This document shows positions 56,894 to 64,000 of a stretch of DNA of 64,000 nucleotides, one piece after another (position 1 is the stretch's first letter; each line of letters opens with the position of its first letter). Origin of the DNA: Asaia siamensis (GTDB lineage: Bacteria > Pseudomonadota > Alphaproteobacteria > Acetobacterales > Acetobacteraceae); NCBI RefSeq assembly GCF_014635085.1, contig NZ_BMCH01000002.1, positions 372,001-436,000 of the forward strand, read 5' to 3'. A program made the translations under genes and the position numbers. The notes under the pieces are model-generated. The model worked only from the letters and a program-made list of their open reading frames with translations. It was not told where the DNA came from and did not search any database.

Positions 56894-57820
56894 ATGGCCA
56901 GATCAGGCATCACGCTTCACCGACGGCTCAAACTGCGCCATCTGCATCTGCTCGATATGCTCAATACGACACGCAGTATGAGGCAGACGGCAGCCCGTCT
57001 GGGCATCTCTCCCGCCGCAGTCTCGAAATCCTGCATCGAGATCGAGGAAATTCTCGGCAAGCGTCTGTTCGAGCGCGTGCAGGGTCATCTCGTGCCTCTG
57101 CCGGGTCTGGAGCGTGTGCTGGTGGCAGCGCGGCGCATCGATCATGAATTACAGGCATTGAGCGAGGATTTTACGCGAGAAACCGCGCTGCTGCACGGTA
57201 CGCTGCGTATCGGATTTCAGGCGCCTATGCTCGAGCGTCCGCTGGTAAGCTGGGTGGCGCGCATGAAACATGAGCAGCCTTTTCTGACTGTCAGTATCGA
57301 ATACGGTATGCGCAAACGTCTGCTGGACGATCTGCATGCAGGCCGGACTGATATCGTTGCCGTCAATCTGCTCGATGTGGCGTCGTCGGGCCGGTTCGAG
57401 ACGCGAACGCTGTGCCTCGAACATTGTGTGATCATCATAGACGATGTGCTGATGACCAGTGCGGAGGTGTTCGACCAGTGGGCGCATTTCGTCGATCGGG
57501 TCTGGCTGCTGCCCCTGAGAGGCATGGCGATGCGCGATCGCTTTGAGCAGATCCTTCTGGCACGTGGCCTCGCTTTTCCTCCAAGGCTGATCGAGATCAG
57601 CCTGCCGACGCTGATCGAGCATCTGGTCGAGTCCTGTGATGCGGCAGCACTCATGCCCGTTTCCCTGCTGTCTGAGTCCCAGCTGGCGCGTCTGCCCGTA
57701 CTGGAGGGTGGGGCAGCGGGTGATGATTTCTATATGGAGCATGGCATTGCCTGGGCACGGGGCGGACGCATGAACCCGGCCACGCAGTATGCGCTTTCCA
57801 TTATGTCTTCCCTGCCATAG
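56894..57820 (+). CDS. LysR-family transcriptional regulator
   Basis: A 308-residue regulator. The N-terminal winged HTH reads LRHLHLLDMLNTTRSMRQTAARLGISPAAVSKSCIEIEEILGKRLFER. A LysR-substrate domain follows, with LLHGTLRIGFQAPMLERPLV. The ATG at 56894 has GAAGGAGAGAG upstream, so the earlier in-frame start is not favoured. It is divergent from the TonB receptor, which makes that cluster its probable target. A perfect palindrome lies between the two genes. Confidence 0.93.
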   Translation: MARSGITLHRRLKLRHLHLLDMLNTTRSMRQTAARLGISPAAVSKSCIEIEEILGKRLFERVQGHLVPLPGLERVLVAARRIDHELQALSEDFTRETALLHGTLRIGFQAPMLERPLVSWVARMKHEQPFLTVSIEYGMRKRLLDDLHAGRTDIVAVNLLDVASSGRFETRTLCLEHCVIIIDDVLMTSAEVFDQWAHFVDRVWLLPLRGMAMRDRFEQILLARGLAFPPRLIEISLPTLIEHLVESCDAAALMPVSLLSESQLARLPVLEGGAAGDDFYMEHGIAWARGGRMNPATQYALSIMSSLP

Positions 57821-58119
57821 CGCAGCCGGTTTCAGGTCATCATGCGTACATGCTTTGTCATGATTGACGGTATGCGGTCACAAAACCGTGAATATTGCGT
57901 AGTGATGAATATGTGATGACGTAAAGGAAAGTTTTGCGCGGCACATTAGCCATCCTTTGAGCTTTCAGGCTGGTTCTTGACTTGATTTTTTCCTGTTTTC
58001 GGGTGGTTCACGCGGCAATGGTTTCGGGTTCTGCCGGTTTGAAAACGCTCAATGCTCAAACGGCTCGCCATGGCTGACGCCCTGTGATGGTGTCAGGCTT
58101 GGGGGGCGTAGCGTGAGGA
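57821..58119. other. Promoter-bearing spacer before the PQQ dehydrogenase
   Basis: About 300 bp without a gene. The part next to the LysR stop is AT-richer (GAATATTGCG, GATGAATATGTGATG). No palindrome, terminator or RNA is recognised. Confidence 0.35.
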
Positions 58120-60666
58120 TTGCTCGTGAGAAGCCTTATCCATCTTTTATGTGTCGTGATCGGTCTGGTGATCGCGCTGCTTGGCGTCGGTCTGGCGCTT
58201 GGCGGGGCTGACCTCGCCTGGCTGGGCGGAAGCTGGGCCTATATCCCGCTTGGTCTGCTTATGGCAGCAGTTGGCCTCGCGCTTATGGCGCGTAAGGCTT
58301 TTGCCCTGCCGCTCTCCATCGTTCTCAGCCTGATTGCCGTCGGTTGGGCCTTCAACGAGGTGGGCGACGTCTTCTGGCTGGTCGTGCCACGCGTGGTCGT
58401 GTTCCTTGTGCTGCCAATCGTGGTCGGGGTGCTTTCACCCTGGTTCGGTCCGGCTGTCCGCTCCGGCGAGAGCGCCGGACGCGGTGTCGGGGTACGGCGC
58501 AGCTGGGGGCTCGGGATTGCAGCGCTCTATGCAATCATCTTTGCCGGTGTGTCGCTCAACATGTTCCGGACGCATGCCGAGGTTACGGCTGATCCGGCGC
58601 ACAGTCCCAAAGTCGATACGGCGCTCGGGCAGCAGAATGGCAATGACTGGCCAGCTTGGGGGCGCAATCTGACGGGTGACCGTTTTGCCCCTTATGTCCA
58701 GATCAACGCCGATAACGTCTCGGGGCTGAAACTCGCCTGGACGTTCCATACGGGTGATCTGGCCATTGATGGCTCGGAATATCAGGTGACGCCGCTCAAG
58801 GTGGCAGATACGCTGTATCTCTGCACACCGCTCAACAAGGTTATTGCTCTCGACCCGGTGAGTGGGCATGAGCGCTGGCGTTTCGACCCGCACATGCAGG
58901 TGACGCGCGGTAACAAGGGCTGGAAGCGCTGCCGTGGCGTCAGCTACGCCGATCTGACAACCATGTCGCTGCTGGCCCCCGATGCAAAGGCTTTCGGTCC
59001 GGAAGAAGCGACACCGACGCCTGCGGAGCAACCGGCTGACCCTGCTGCGCCTGTTCCGGCACAGGCTCCGGTTGATGAGACCCCGGCAGCGCCTGCACCG
59101 ATCACGGCGCAGACACCTTGCGCCCGTCGTATCGTCAGCACCACCAATGACGCCCGCCTCTTCGAACTCGACGCCTCTACTGGCGCGCTGTGCGAGGATT
59201 TCGGCGATCATGGCATGGTCAATCTTCTTGAGGGTCTCGGCCCGACAGCGCCCGGCTCCTATTATCTCACCTCTGCCCCGCTGGTGGCAGACGGTGTGAT
59301 CATGGTGGGCGGCAAGATCAACGACAACATGACGGTGGGTGAGCCTTCTGGCGTTATCCGCGGTTATGATGTGCGCACTGGCCGTCTCGTCTGGGCGTGG
59401 GATGCATCACGCGGCAACAGGGACAGCCGTCCGCTTCCGGCCGGACAGATCTATGCGCCGGAAACTCCGAATTTCTGGGGTACTGCATCCTATGATCCCA
59501 AGCTGGGTCTTGCCTTCATTCCTCTGGGTAACCAGACGCCCGATTTCTGGAGCGGCAACCGCCATCCCTATTCGGATGAATATACCGACGCCGTTCTCGC
59601 CCTTGATCTGCGTACCGGTCAGGAGCGCTGGCATTTCCGTACGGCCAACCAGGACATGTTCGATTATGACGTGACCTCGCAGCCGATCCTCTATGATCTG
59701 CCCGGCGCCGGTGGCGAGACCACGCCTGTCGTCGTGGCACTCACCAAGCGCAGTCAGGTTTTCGTGCTGGATCGTCGCACGGGCAAGCCTGTCGTGAAGG
59801 TGACGGATCGTCCCGTTGCGACTGACGGCATGCCCGGTCAGCGTATCAGCCCGGTTCAGCCCTATTCCGATCTGTCGATCGGTGTCGCCCCCCTCAAGGA
59901 GAGCGATATGTGGGGCGCGACAATTTTCGATCAGCTTTATTGCCGCATCGCTTTCAAGAAAATGCGCTGGGAAGGTGAATGGACACCGCTCTCTGACAAG
60001 CAGAAGACCCTGATCTGGCCGGGTTATTACGGCGGTTCGAACTGGGGTGGCGGTGCCATCGATCCGCAGACCGGTGTGCTGGTGGTGAATGATATCCGCA
60101 TGGCGATGTGGGGGCAGTTCATCAAACGCGAAGAGGCGGCCAAGGCTGGTCTCGTGCCCTCGACGGAAGGTGAGTATTCCGAGCAGCTAGGCACCCCCTG
60201 GGGTGTGGAACGCTCCATGTTCGTCTCGCCGATGGGCGCGCCATGCTTCAAGCCGCCTTTCGGCTCTCTGACGGCGATTGACCTCAAGACGCAGAAAACC
60301 CTGTGGCAGGTGCCTGTAGGTAGCATCCAGGATGCCCGTATCCACGGCATTTTCGGTGACAAGGGGATTATTCCGCATCTCTATATCCCGGTCGGTATGC
60401 CCACGATGGGTGGCCCGCTCCTGACAGGGGGAAATCTCGCCTTCTTCCATGGTTCGCTCGATAATTATCTGCGTGCCTTCGATCTCCGCACCGGGAGAGA
60501 GGTCTGGCGTGAGCGTCTGCCAGTTGGCGGTCAGGGTACGCCCATGAGCTATGTCGAAAACGGCAAGCAATATGTGCTGGTCGTCGCCGGTGGTGCTACC
60601 CGTACGGGTACGAATGCCAACAAGGGTGATTATGTTCTGGCTTACGCCTTGCCCTCGGCTGACTGA
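58120..60666 (+). CDS. Membrane-bound PQQ-dependent dehydrogenase, glucose-dehydrogenase type
   Basis: An 848-residue quinoprotein. About five membrane helices occupy residues 1-145, and the periplasmic eight-bladed propeller follows (DWPAWGRNLTGDRFAPYVQI, KVIALDPVSGHERWRFDP, GNQTPDFWSGNRHPYSDEYT, SVVTLKESDMWGAT-like PLKESDMWGATIFDQLYC, GGGAIDPQTG). The ending GDYVLAYALPSAD is typical of mGDH relatives. Electrons go to ubiquinone. A Pro/Ala-rich insert lies at residues ~293-333. By my alignment the residue matching E. coli H262, three before the CRG motif, is Trp, so the substrate may be another polyol or quinate instead of glucose. Confidence 0.9.
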   Translation: MLVRSLIHLLCVVIGLVIALLGVGLALGGADLAWLGGSWAYIPLGLLMAAVGLALMARKAFALPLSIVLSLIAVGWAFNEVGDVFWLVVPRVVVFLVLPIVVGVLSPWFGPAVRSGESAGRGVGVRRSWGLGIAALYAIIFAGVSLNMFRTHAEVTADPAHSPKVDTALGQQNGNDWPAWGRNLTGDRFAPYVQINADNVSGLKLAWTFHTGDLAIDGSEYQVTPLKVADTLYLCTPLNKVIALDPVSGHERWRFDPHMQVTRGNKGWKRCRGVSYADLTTMSLLAPDAKAFGPEEATPTPAEQPADPAAPVPAQAPVDETPAAPAPITAQTPCARRIVSTTNDARLFELDASTGALCEDFGDHGMVNLLEGLGPTAPGSYYLTSAPLVADGVIMVGGKINDNMTVGEPSGVIRGYDVRTGRLVWAWDASRGNRDSRPLPAGQIYAPETPNFWGTASYDPKLGLAFIPLGNQTPDFWSGNRHPYSDEYTDAVLALDLRTGQERWHFRTANQDMFDYDVTSQPILYDLPGAGGETTPVVVALTKRSQVFVLDRRTGKPVVKVTDRPVATDGMPGQRISPVQPYSDLSIGVAPLKESDMWGATIFDQLYCRIAFKKMRWEGEWTPLSDKQKTLIWPGYYGGSNWGGGAIDPQTGVLVVNDIRMAMWGQFIKREEAAKAGLVPSTEGEYSEQLGTPWGVERSMFVSPMGAPCFKPPFGSLTAIDLKTQKTLWQVPVGSIQDARIHGIFGDKGIIPHLYIPVGMPTMGGPLLTGGNLAFFHGSLDNYLRAFDLRTGREVWRERLPVGGQGTPMSYVENGKQYVLVVAGGATRTGTNANKGDYVLAYALPSAD

Positions 60667-60791
60667 TTTCGCTCCCCTGCCACAAGCCGATGGCCTGCGG
60701 CAGGGGCATTCCTGCGAAACAGCTCTGGTTGGGACTTCAGCAGCCGGTCTGTTCCGATCGTGCGGCTGAAGCCTCTTCCGCAACGAGCAAG

Positions 60792-60829
60792 AAAAAACCC
60801 TCTCCCCATGAAGGAAGAGGGTTTTTTTT
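60792..60829. terminator. Bidirectional terminator
   Basis: AAAAAACCCTCT / AGAGGGTTTTTTTT with a CCCCATGAAGGA middle section serves the PQQ dehydrogenase and the convergent glycosyltransferase gene. Poly-A and poly-T flank the stem. Confidence 0.9.
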
Positions 60830-60856
60830 GGGCAGGTTGACGTTTGAATGTTCGGG

Positions 60857-63586
60857 TCAGGGAGCCCTGTCCAGAATGCGACGATAGAGACTGGCGAGCT
60901 CCTGAGCCTGATCGTCATAGCTCGGCAGGCTGGCCTTGTTCGGATTGATATACCCGTCGAAGCGGTCCTTGCGGTCAAGCAGTGCCTCGATGGCCTCCTG
61001 AAGCGGCGCAGGATCGTCAATAATCGGGATGAGCGAACCGTTGACGCCATCGACGATTTCCTCCGCCTGCCCACCGGGCGCCGTAGAAATGACCCAGACA
61101 TCGCGCGACAGCGCCTCGCGAACGGTCAGCCCATAGCTCTCGCGCCATTGCGACGGGAAAAGAAGCACATCGACCTGATCGTAAAAATCATCGAGTTCTG
61201 CCTGGGTATAGGCGGGTACGGTGCGGATTGTACCCTTCACCAGCCATTCCGATGTATCGATGGAAGGGTAGCCGAGGTTGAGGGTGTTATCGACCAGCAC
61301 CAGCTCCCAGTCGCCGCGTGTCATGCTTTCCAGAGCCTTGCGAATCAGCCCTGAGCCCTTGATCTTGCCAGTCCCGCCCACGAAACCGAAACGTAGTTCA
61401 GCGCCGCTAGGTCTTTTCGCCTTCGGGCGTGATGGCCAGGTGAAACCGTTGCGGTTGATCTGGATACGATCCGCAGGCACGCCATTACGGACATAAAGGC
61501 TCTTGTGTTCTTCGGATGGGCTGAGAATGGCCGCCGCGCCGTCCAGCGCCTGACGCATGAGTTTGCGCCGCTCATTCAGATAACGTGTACGGGTCGAATC
61601 GCCAGGGGCAGGGGGGATCTCACTGCTTTTGAGATGGTATTGACCGTCATCGCGCGTGATGAAGAGATTGTCTGATAGCCACCAGCAATCATGCAGACTG
61701 ACGACGTAAGGGATGCCACGCCGCTGACAGGCCCGGGCCATGCCTACCCCCATTTCCTGGATGGCATGGAAGTGAACCAGATCGGCATCCCAGGCGTCGA
61801 TCCAGCGTTCGATTTGACGCTCGATGGTCAGGTTGTCAGCCCCGCCATTGCGCCCGGCGACAACTGAAAACACATCCGTGCCGAGTATGCGATAGCGCAA
61901 TGCGCCGTCGGGTAGTTCATCAATGACCGGACGCGTGGTCATGACGCTGTTTTCGAAACCGGCTTTCGCCAACGGGTCGAGCATGGCCTCGACGACGATC
62001 GTCGCCCCCCCGTATGAACGTGGCGCGAAGAAAAGATTAACCTGCAATATGCGCGGTGCCTTATGGGCGAAAGCGGGAGGCCTGCCGAAAATCGGAGCGG
62101 CCTGCTGCGTCAGGATACGCTCTGGCGCATAGAGCGACAGGGCCGTCTCCCTTGCTCTGCGACCGAGGCGCTGCCTTAGGGCAGGGTCGCGCGCCAGCAA
62201 GAGCAGGGCGTCACGCCAGGCTTCTGCCTTTTCTGCCAGAAAGCCGTTTTGCCCCGACTGGATCACCTGCCGATAGGTGTCGGTTGGTGAACAGATGGAG
62301 GGTAACTCGAGGATCGCGGCTTCGAGAAACTTGATATTGCTTTTGCAATCATTGAAGACAGTGGTCTCGAGCGGGGCAATAGCAATGTCGGTCTGCGCCA
62401 ATTCTCCAAGATAGGCAGCATAGGAAAGCTCGCTTCGTCGCTTCACCCTCGCGCCAAATGGAGCAAAGTCCTTTGAAATGCGGAGCGGTCCGACAATCAA
62501 CAGGTTGATCCGGGGGTCCTGCTGCATTGCTTCAATGAGACCGGTCTCAGCGCATTTGAAATCTGCGTCATGCGCGCGGCTCCCCGAGCCATAACAGACC
62601 CAGATTTTCTCAGGATCGCGAGAGGGGGGCACTGCAAGAAGTGCCTCTGCAAGTCGCAAGGTTTCTTCATCCAGAGCATTTTCAAGCACAATGACGTCTT
62701 CGACGCCGGCCTCGCCCATTTGCTTGGCGAGAGCCTCGGTCGAGGCTAGTCCGCATCCGCAGGCATGCAAGGCTCTGAGGTAATTATCAGAGAGCTGATA
62801 GAGTTCCTGTTGCTCCTGATGAGAAAGCGTCGCGAGATTGCCGTTGCGCCGATAAAGAATCTTGTTGAACAGGAGGTCGTCGATCTCCCAGCGAGGTTTC
62901 AAACCGAGACGCTTTGCCTCTGCGATGAGCGGGAGAACAGATGCAACACCAGGTACACGATAAAAAAGGACTTGGGTGGCGACCTGAAGTGACGAGAGGG
63001 CTTCGTTGCTATCTTCCCAATCGACGATCTGTACGGTCCAGCCGAGACGCCTGAGAAGCTCCGCTTTCTGCGTCACGCGATACTTTGTACATTGCTGAAG
63101 ACCCATATCAGCAATGAGCAGATAACGGGGGCGGAGTATGGATGACGCCTTTAGCGTAGGCTGTCTCAGAAATGCAGCCTGTGCTTTTGTCGAAACGAAA
63201 AGCGGATCATTCGCCTGATCGCGATGACGCGACAGGCGTCTTTTTGCTATGCCGCCCGCGACGAAACGGCTGACCGCTTTTTTGACACCCTCAGTGCGCA
63301 GCGCATCCTGCATGTGCACCCAGGCTTCATTGAGGGGAACACCGCGAGGCAGCCTGCCGAGGGTGAGCGCTCTTACCCAACGCAACGGTTCCATCATGCG
63401 CCATGAGAGCGAGCGACGCATGAGCTTGAGTTGCTGCGTTGCGAGACGCAATTCCGCTTGCAGCGAGTCAGCACGATGAGTCGCAAGATAAAGTGAGGCA
63501 GAAATTACCTCATGATCGGCAGTCTCGGAAACAAAGGGGACGCCTGTATTAGGATCGGGTAATTCGGGCAAAAACCACTCACTCAA
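60857..63586 (-). CDS. Large glycosyltransferase with two GT-B-type domains
   Basis: A 909-residue protein. After an N-terminal helical region (about residues 40-140), the first domain runs from about 150 to 500 (RPRYLLIADMGLQQCTKYRV, VCYGSGSRAHDADF, SNIKFLEAAILELPSICSPT). The second runs from 515 to 900 (ILQVNLFFAPRSYGG, VSLHDCWWLSDNLF, FGFVGGTGKIKGS, LLFPSQWRESYGLTVREALS). Both resemble GT4-like transferases, so one protein may add two sugars. The start is TTG at 63586 by frame only and is uncertain. Ribosome-site support is weak. It follows a secreted-type protein gene on the same strand. Confidence 0.85.
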   Translation of the reverse strand: MSEWFLPELPDPNTGVPFVSETADHEVISASLYLATHRADSLQAELRLATQQLKLMRRSLSWRMMEPLRWVRALTLGRLPRGVPLNEAWVHMQDALRTEGVKKAVSRFVAGGIAKRRLSRHRDQANDPLFVSTKAQAAFLRQPTLKASSILRPRYLLIADMGLQQCTKYRVTQKAELLRRLGWTVQIVDWEDSNEALSSLQVATQVLFYRVPGVASVLPLIAEAKRLGLKPRWEIDDLLFNKILYRRNGNLATLSHQEQQELYQLSDNYLRALHACGCGLASTEALAKQMGEAGVEDVIVLENALDEETLRLAEALLAVPPSRDPEKIWVCYGSGSRAHDADFKCAETGLIEAMQQDPRINLLIVGPLRISKDFAPFGARVKRRSELSYAAYLGELAQTDIAIAPLETTVFNDCKSNIKFLEAAILELPSICSPTDTYRQVIQSGQNGFLAEKAEAWRDALLLLARDPALRQRLGRRARETALSLYAPERILTQQAAPIFGRPPAFAHKAPRILQVNLFFAPRSYGGATIVVEAMLDPLAKAGFENSVMTTRPVIDELPDGALRYRILGTDVFSVVAGRNGGADNLTIERQIERWIDAWDADLVHFHAIQEMGVGMARACQRRGIPYVVSLHDCWWLSDNLFITRDDGQYHLKSSEIPPAPGDSTRTRYLNERRKLMRQALDGAAAILSPSEEHKSLYVRNGVPADRIQINRNGFTWPSRPKAKRPSGAELRFGFVGGTGKIKGSGLIRKALESMTRGDWELVLVDNTLNLGYPSIDTSEWLVKGTIRTVPAYTQAELDDFYDQVDVLLFPSQWRESYGLTVREALSRDVWVISTAPGGQAEEIVDGVNGSLIPIIDDPAPLQEAIEALLDRKDRFDGYINPNKASLPSYDDQAQELASLYRRILDRAP

Positions 63587-63654
63587 TGATGAGGACGCAA
63601 GTGGCCTTTTATAGCCTTCAAGATCTCCACGTCCAAATTCATCGCTAGAAAAAC

Positions 63655-63682
63655 AAAAAGGCCCGGTTTTGCAAACCGGGCC
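63655..63682 (-). terminator. Terminator of the 63,722 gene
   Basis: GGCCCGGTTT / AAACCGGGCC (63660-63682, loop TGC) has a T run on its minus-strand downstream side (CTTTTTGTTTTT). It ends the partial gene that enters from the right edge and precedes the large glycosyltransferase. Confidence 0.9.
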
Positions 63683-63721
63683 TTCGGTAGAAGCGCAGTT
63701 AAAAGCTCGCGCTGGTAGACA

Positions 63722-64000
63722 TTAGCTGATGACGATGCTCGAGGCCTTGAGATCGGTCACGCCAAGGAAGGTCACCTTCATGTTGTTGTCCAGCTGCAGC
63801 GTGGTGTTACCGCCGCTAACCGTGGCCGTGGCAAGCAATGCCTGCACGGCCTTGTCGGCATCGGCGGGCTTGTAGTTATACATGAAGAACATGTTGCCCG
63901 CGGCGCTACCGAAATCGGTGATGGTGATGTCACCACCATTATGGCCTGCGAGAACGCCAAAGGTGTTCGCAGCGCCGCTGCCGCCCGTGACGGTCGCAAA
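63722..64000 (-). CDS. C-terminal end of a probable large secreted/adhesin-like protein (partial)
   Basis: An open frame of 92 residues running off the right edge, ending TAA at 63722. The visible residues are rich in Gly, Asn, Thr and Ala (TGGSGAANTFGVLAGHNGGD), then ITITDFGSAAGNMFFMYNYK, and end in VTDLKASSIVIS. The pattern of a GGDxITDF-type turn and a hydrophobic tail recalls C-termini of type I-secreted RTX/hemolysin-like or bacterial surface proteins, but only the end is visible. A terminator and a glycosyltransferase gene follow. Confidence 0.65.
   Translation of the reverse strand, partial: FATVTGGSGAANTFGVLAGHNGGDITITDFGSAAGNMFFMYNYKPADADKAVQALLATATVSGGNTTLQLDNNMKVTFLGVTDLKASSIVIS

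Overview
The window looks like chromosomal DNA of an acetic acid bacterium (Acetobacteraceae, Alphaproteobacteria), plausibly near Asaia, Kozakia or Swaminathania. The evidence is a moderately GC-rich composition, a membrane-bound PQQ-dependent sugar/polyol dehydrogenase, many outer-membrane receptors and sugar transport genes, and alphaproteobacterial housekeeping genes. Species is inferred from gene content only. No phage, CRISPR array or complete insertion sequence is visible.

Region 1 (1-11,000) holds the 3' end of hemH, a family-2-type glycosyltransferase, DNA polymerase IV (dinB), an MFS transporter with a LOG-family phosphoribohydrolase, tRNA-Pro(CGG), a FecCD-type metal/siderophore/heme ABC importer, algH/yqgE, a ydfG-like dehydrogenase and a PPK2 kinase. 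Region 2 (11,000-22,400) holds a DsbA-like thiol protein, a degenerate gamma-glutamyltransferase-like lipoprotein and recA. As written, recA is broken: 44 bp expected from the conserved L2-loop region are missing, so the frame shifts. Next come the alpha-E / circularly permuted ATP-grasp pair facing a transglutaminase and a zinc peptidase, then a folate C1 operon (folD plus a MetF-like protein) and threonine aldolase.

Region 3 (22,400-38,700) holds a beta-barrel porin, an SGNH hydrolase, a TonB-dependent siderophore receptor, a nucleoside hydrolase, mmsA, a lipase-like lipoprotein with Asp in the nucleophile elbow, serB, miaA, the ilvB-ilvN-ilvC operon and a CPA2-type antiporter. Region 4 (38,720-40,850) is an AT-rich, gene-poor islet with one small unknown gene and one gene resembling CdiI immunity proteins, without a visible toxin.

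Region 5 (40,850-64,000) begins with an uncharacterised PLP-fold enzyme overlapping a histidine-phosphatase gene, then a polysaccharide deacetylase. A LacI-controlled operon follows with a ketose 3-epimerase and a two-permease sugar ABC importer, preceded by a perfect 18-bp operator. Then comes a TonB receptor / MHS symporter / M20 amidohydrolase cluster, divergent from a LysR regulator with a perfect palindrome between them. The window ends with a PQQ dehydrogenase carrying a Pro/Ala-rich insert, a tandem-domain glycosyltransferase, and the C-terminal end of a probable secreted protein.

Many neighbours overlap by 4-8 bp, which supports the operons described. The strongest observations are the recA lesion, the unknown PLP/phosphatase pair, the islet with an orphan immunity-like gene, and the regulated uptake cluster at 51,599-57,820.
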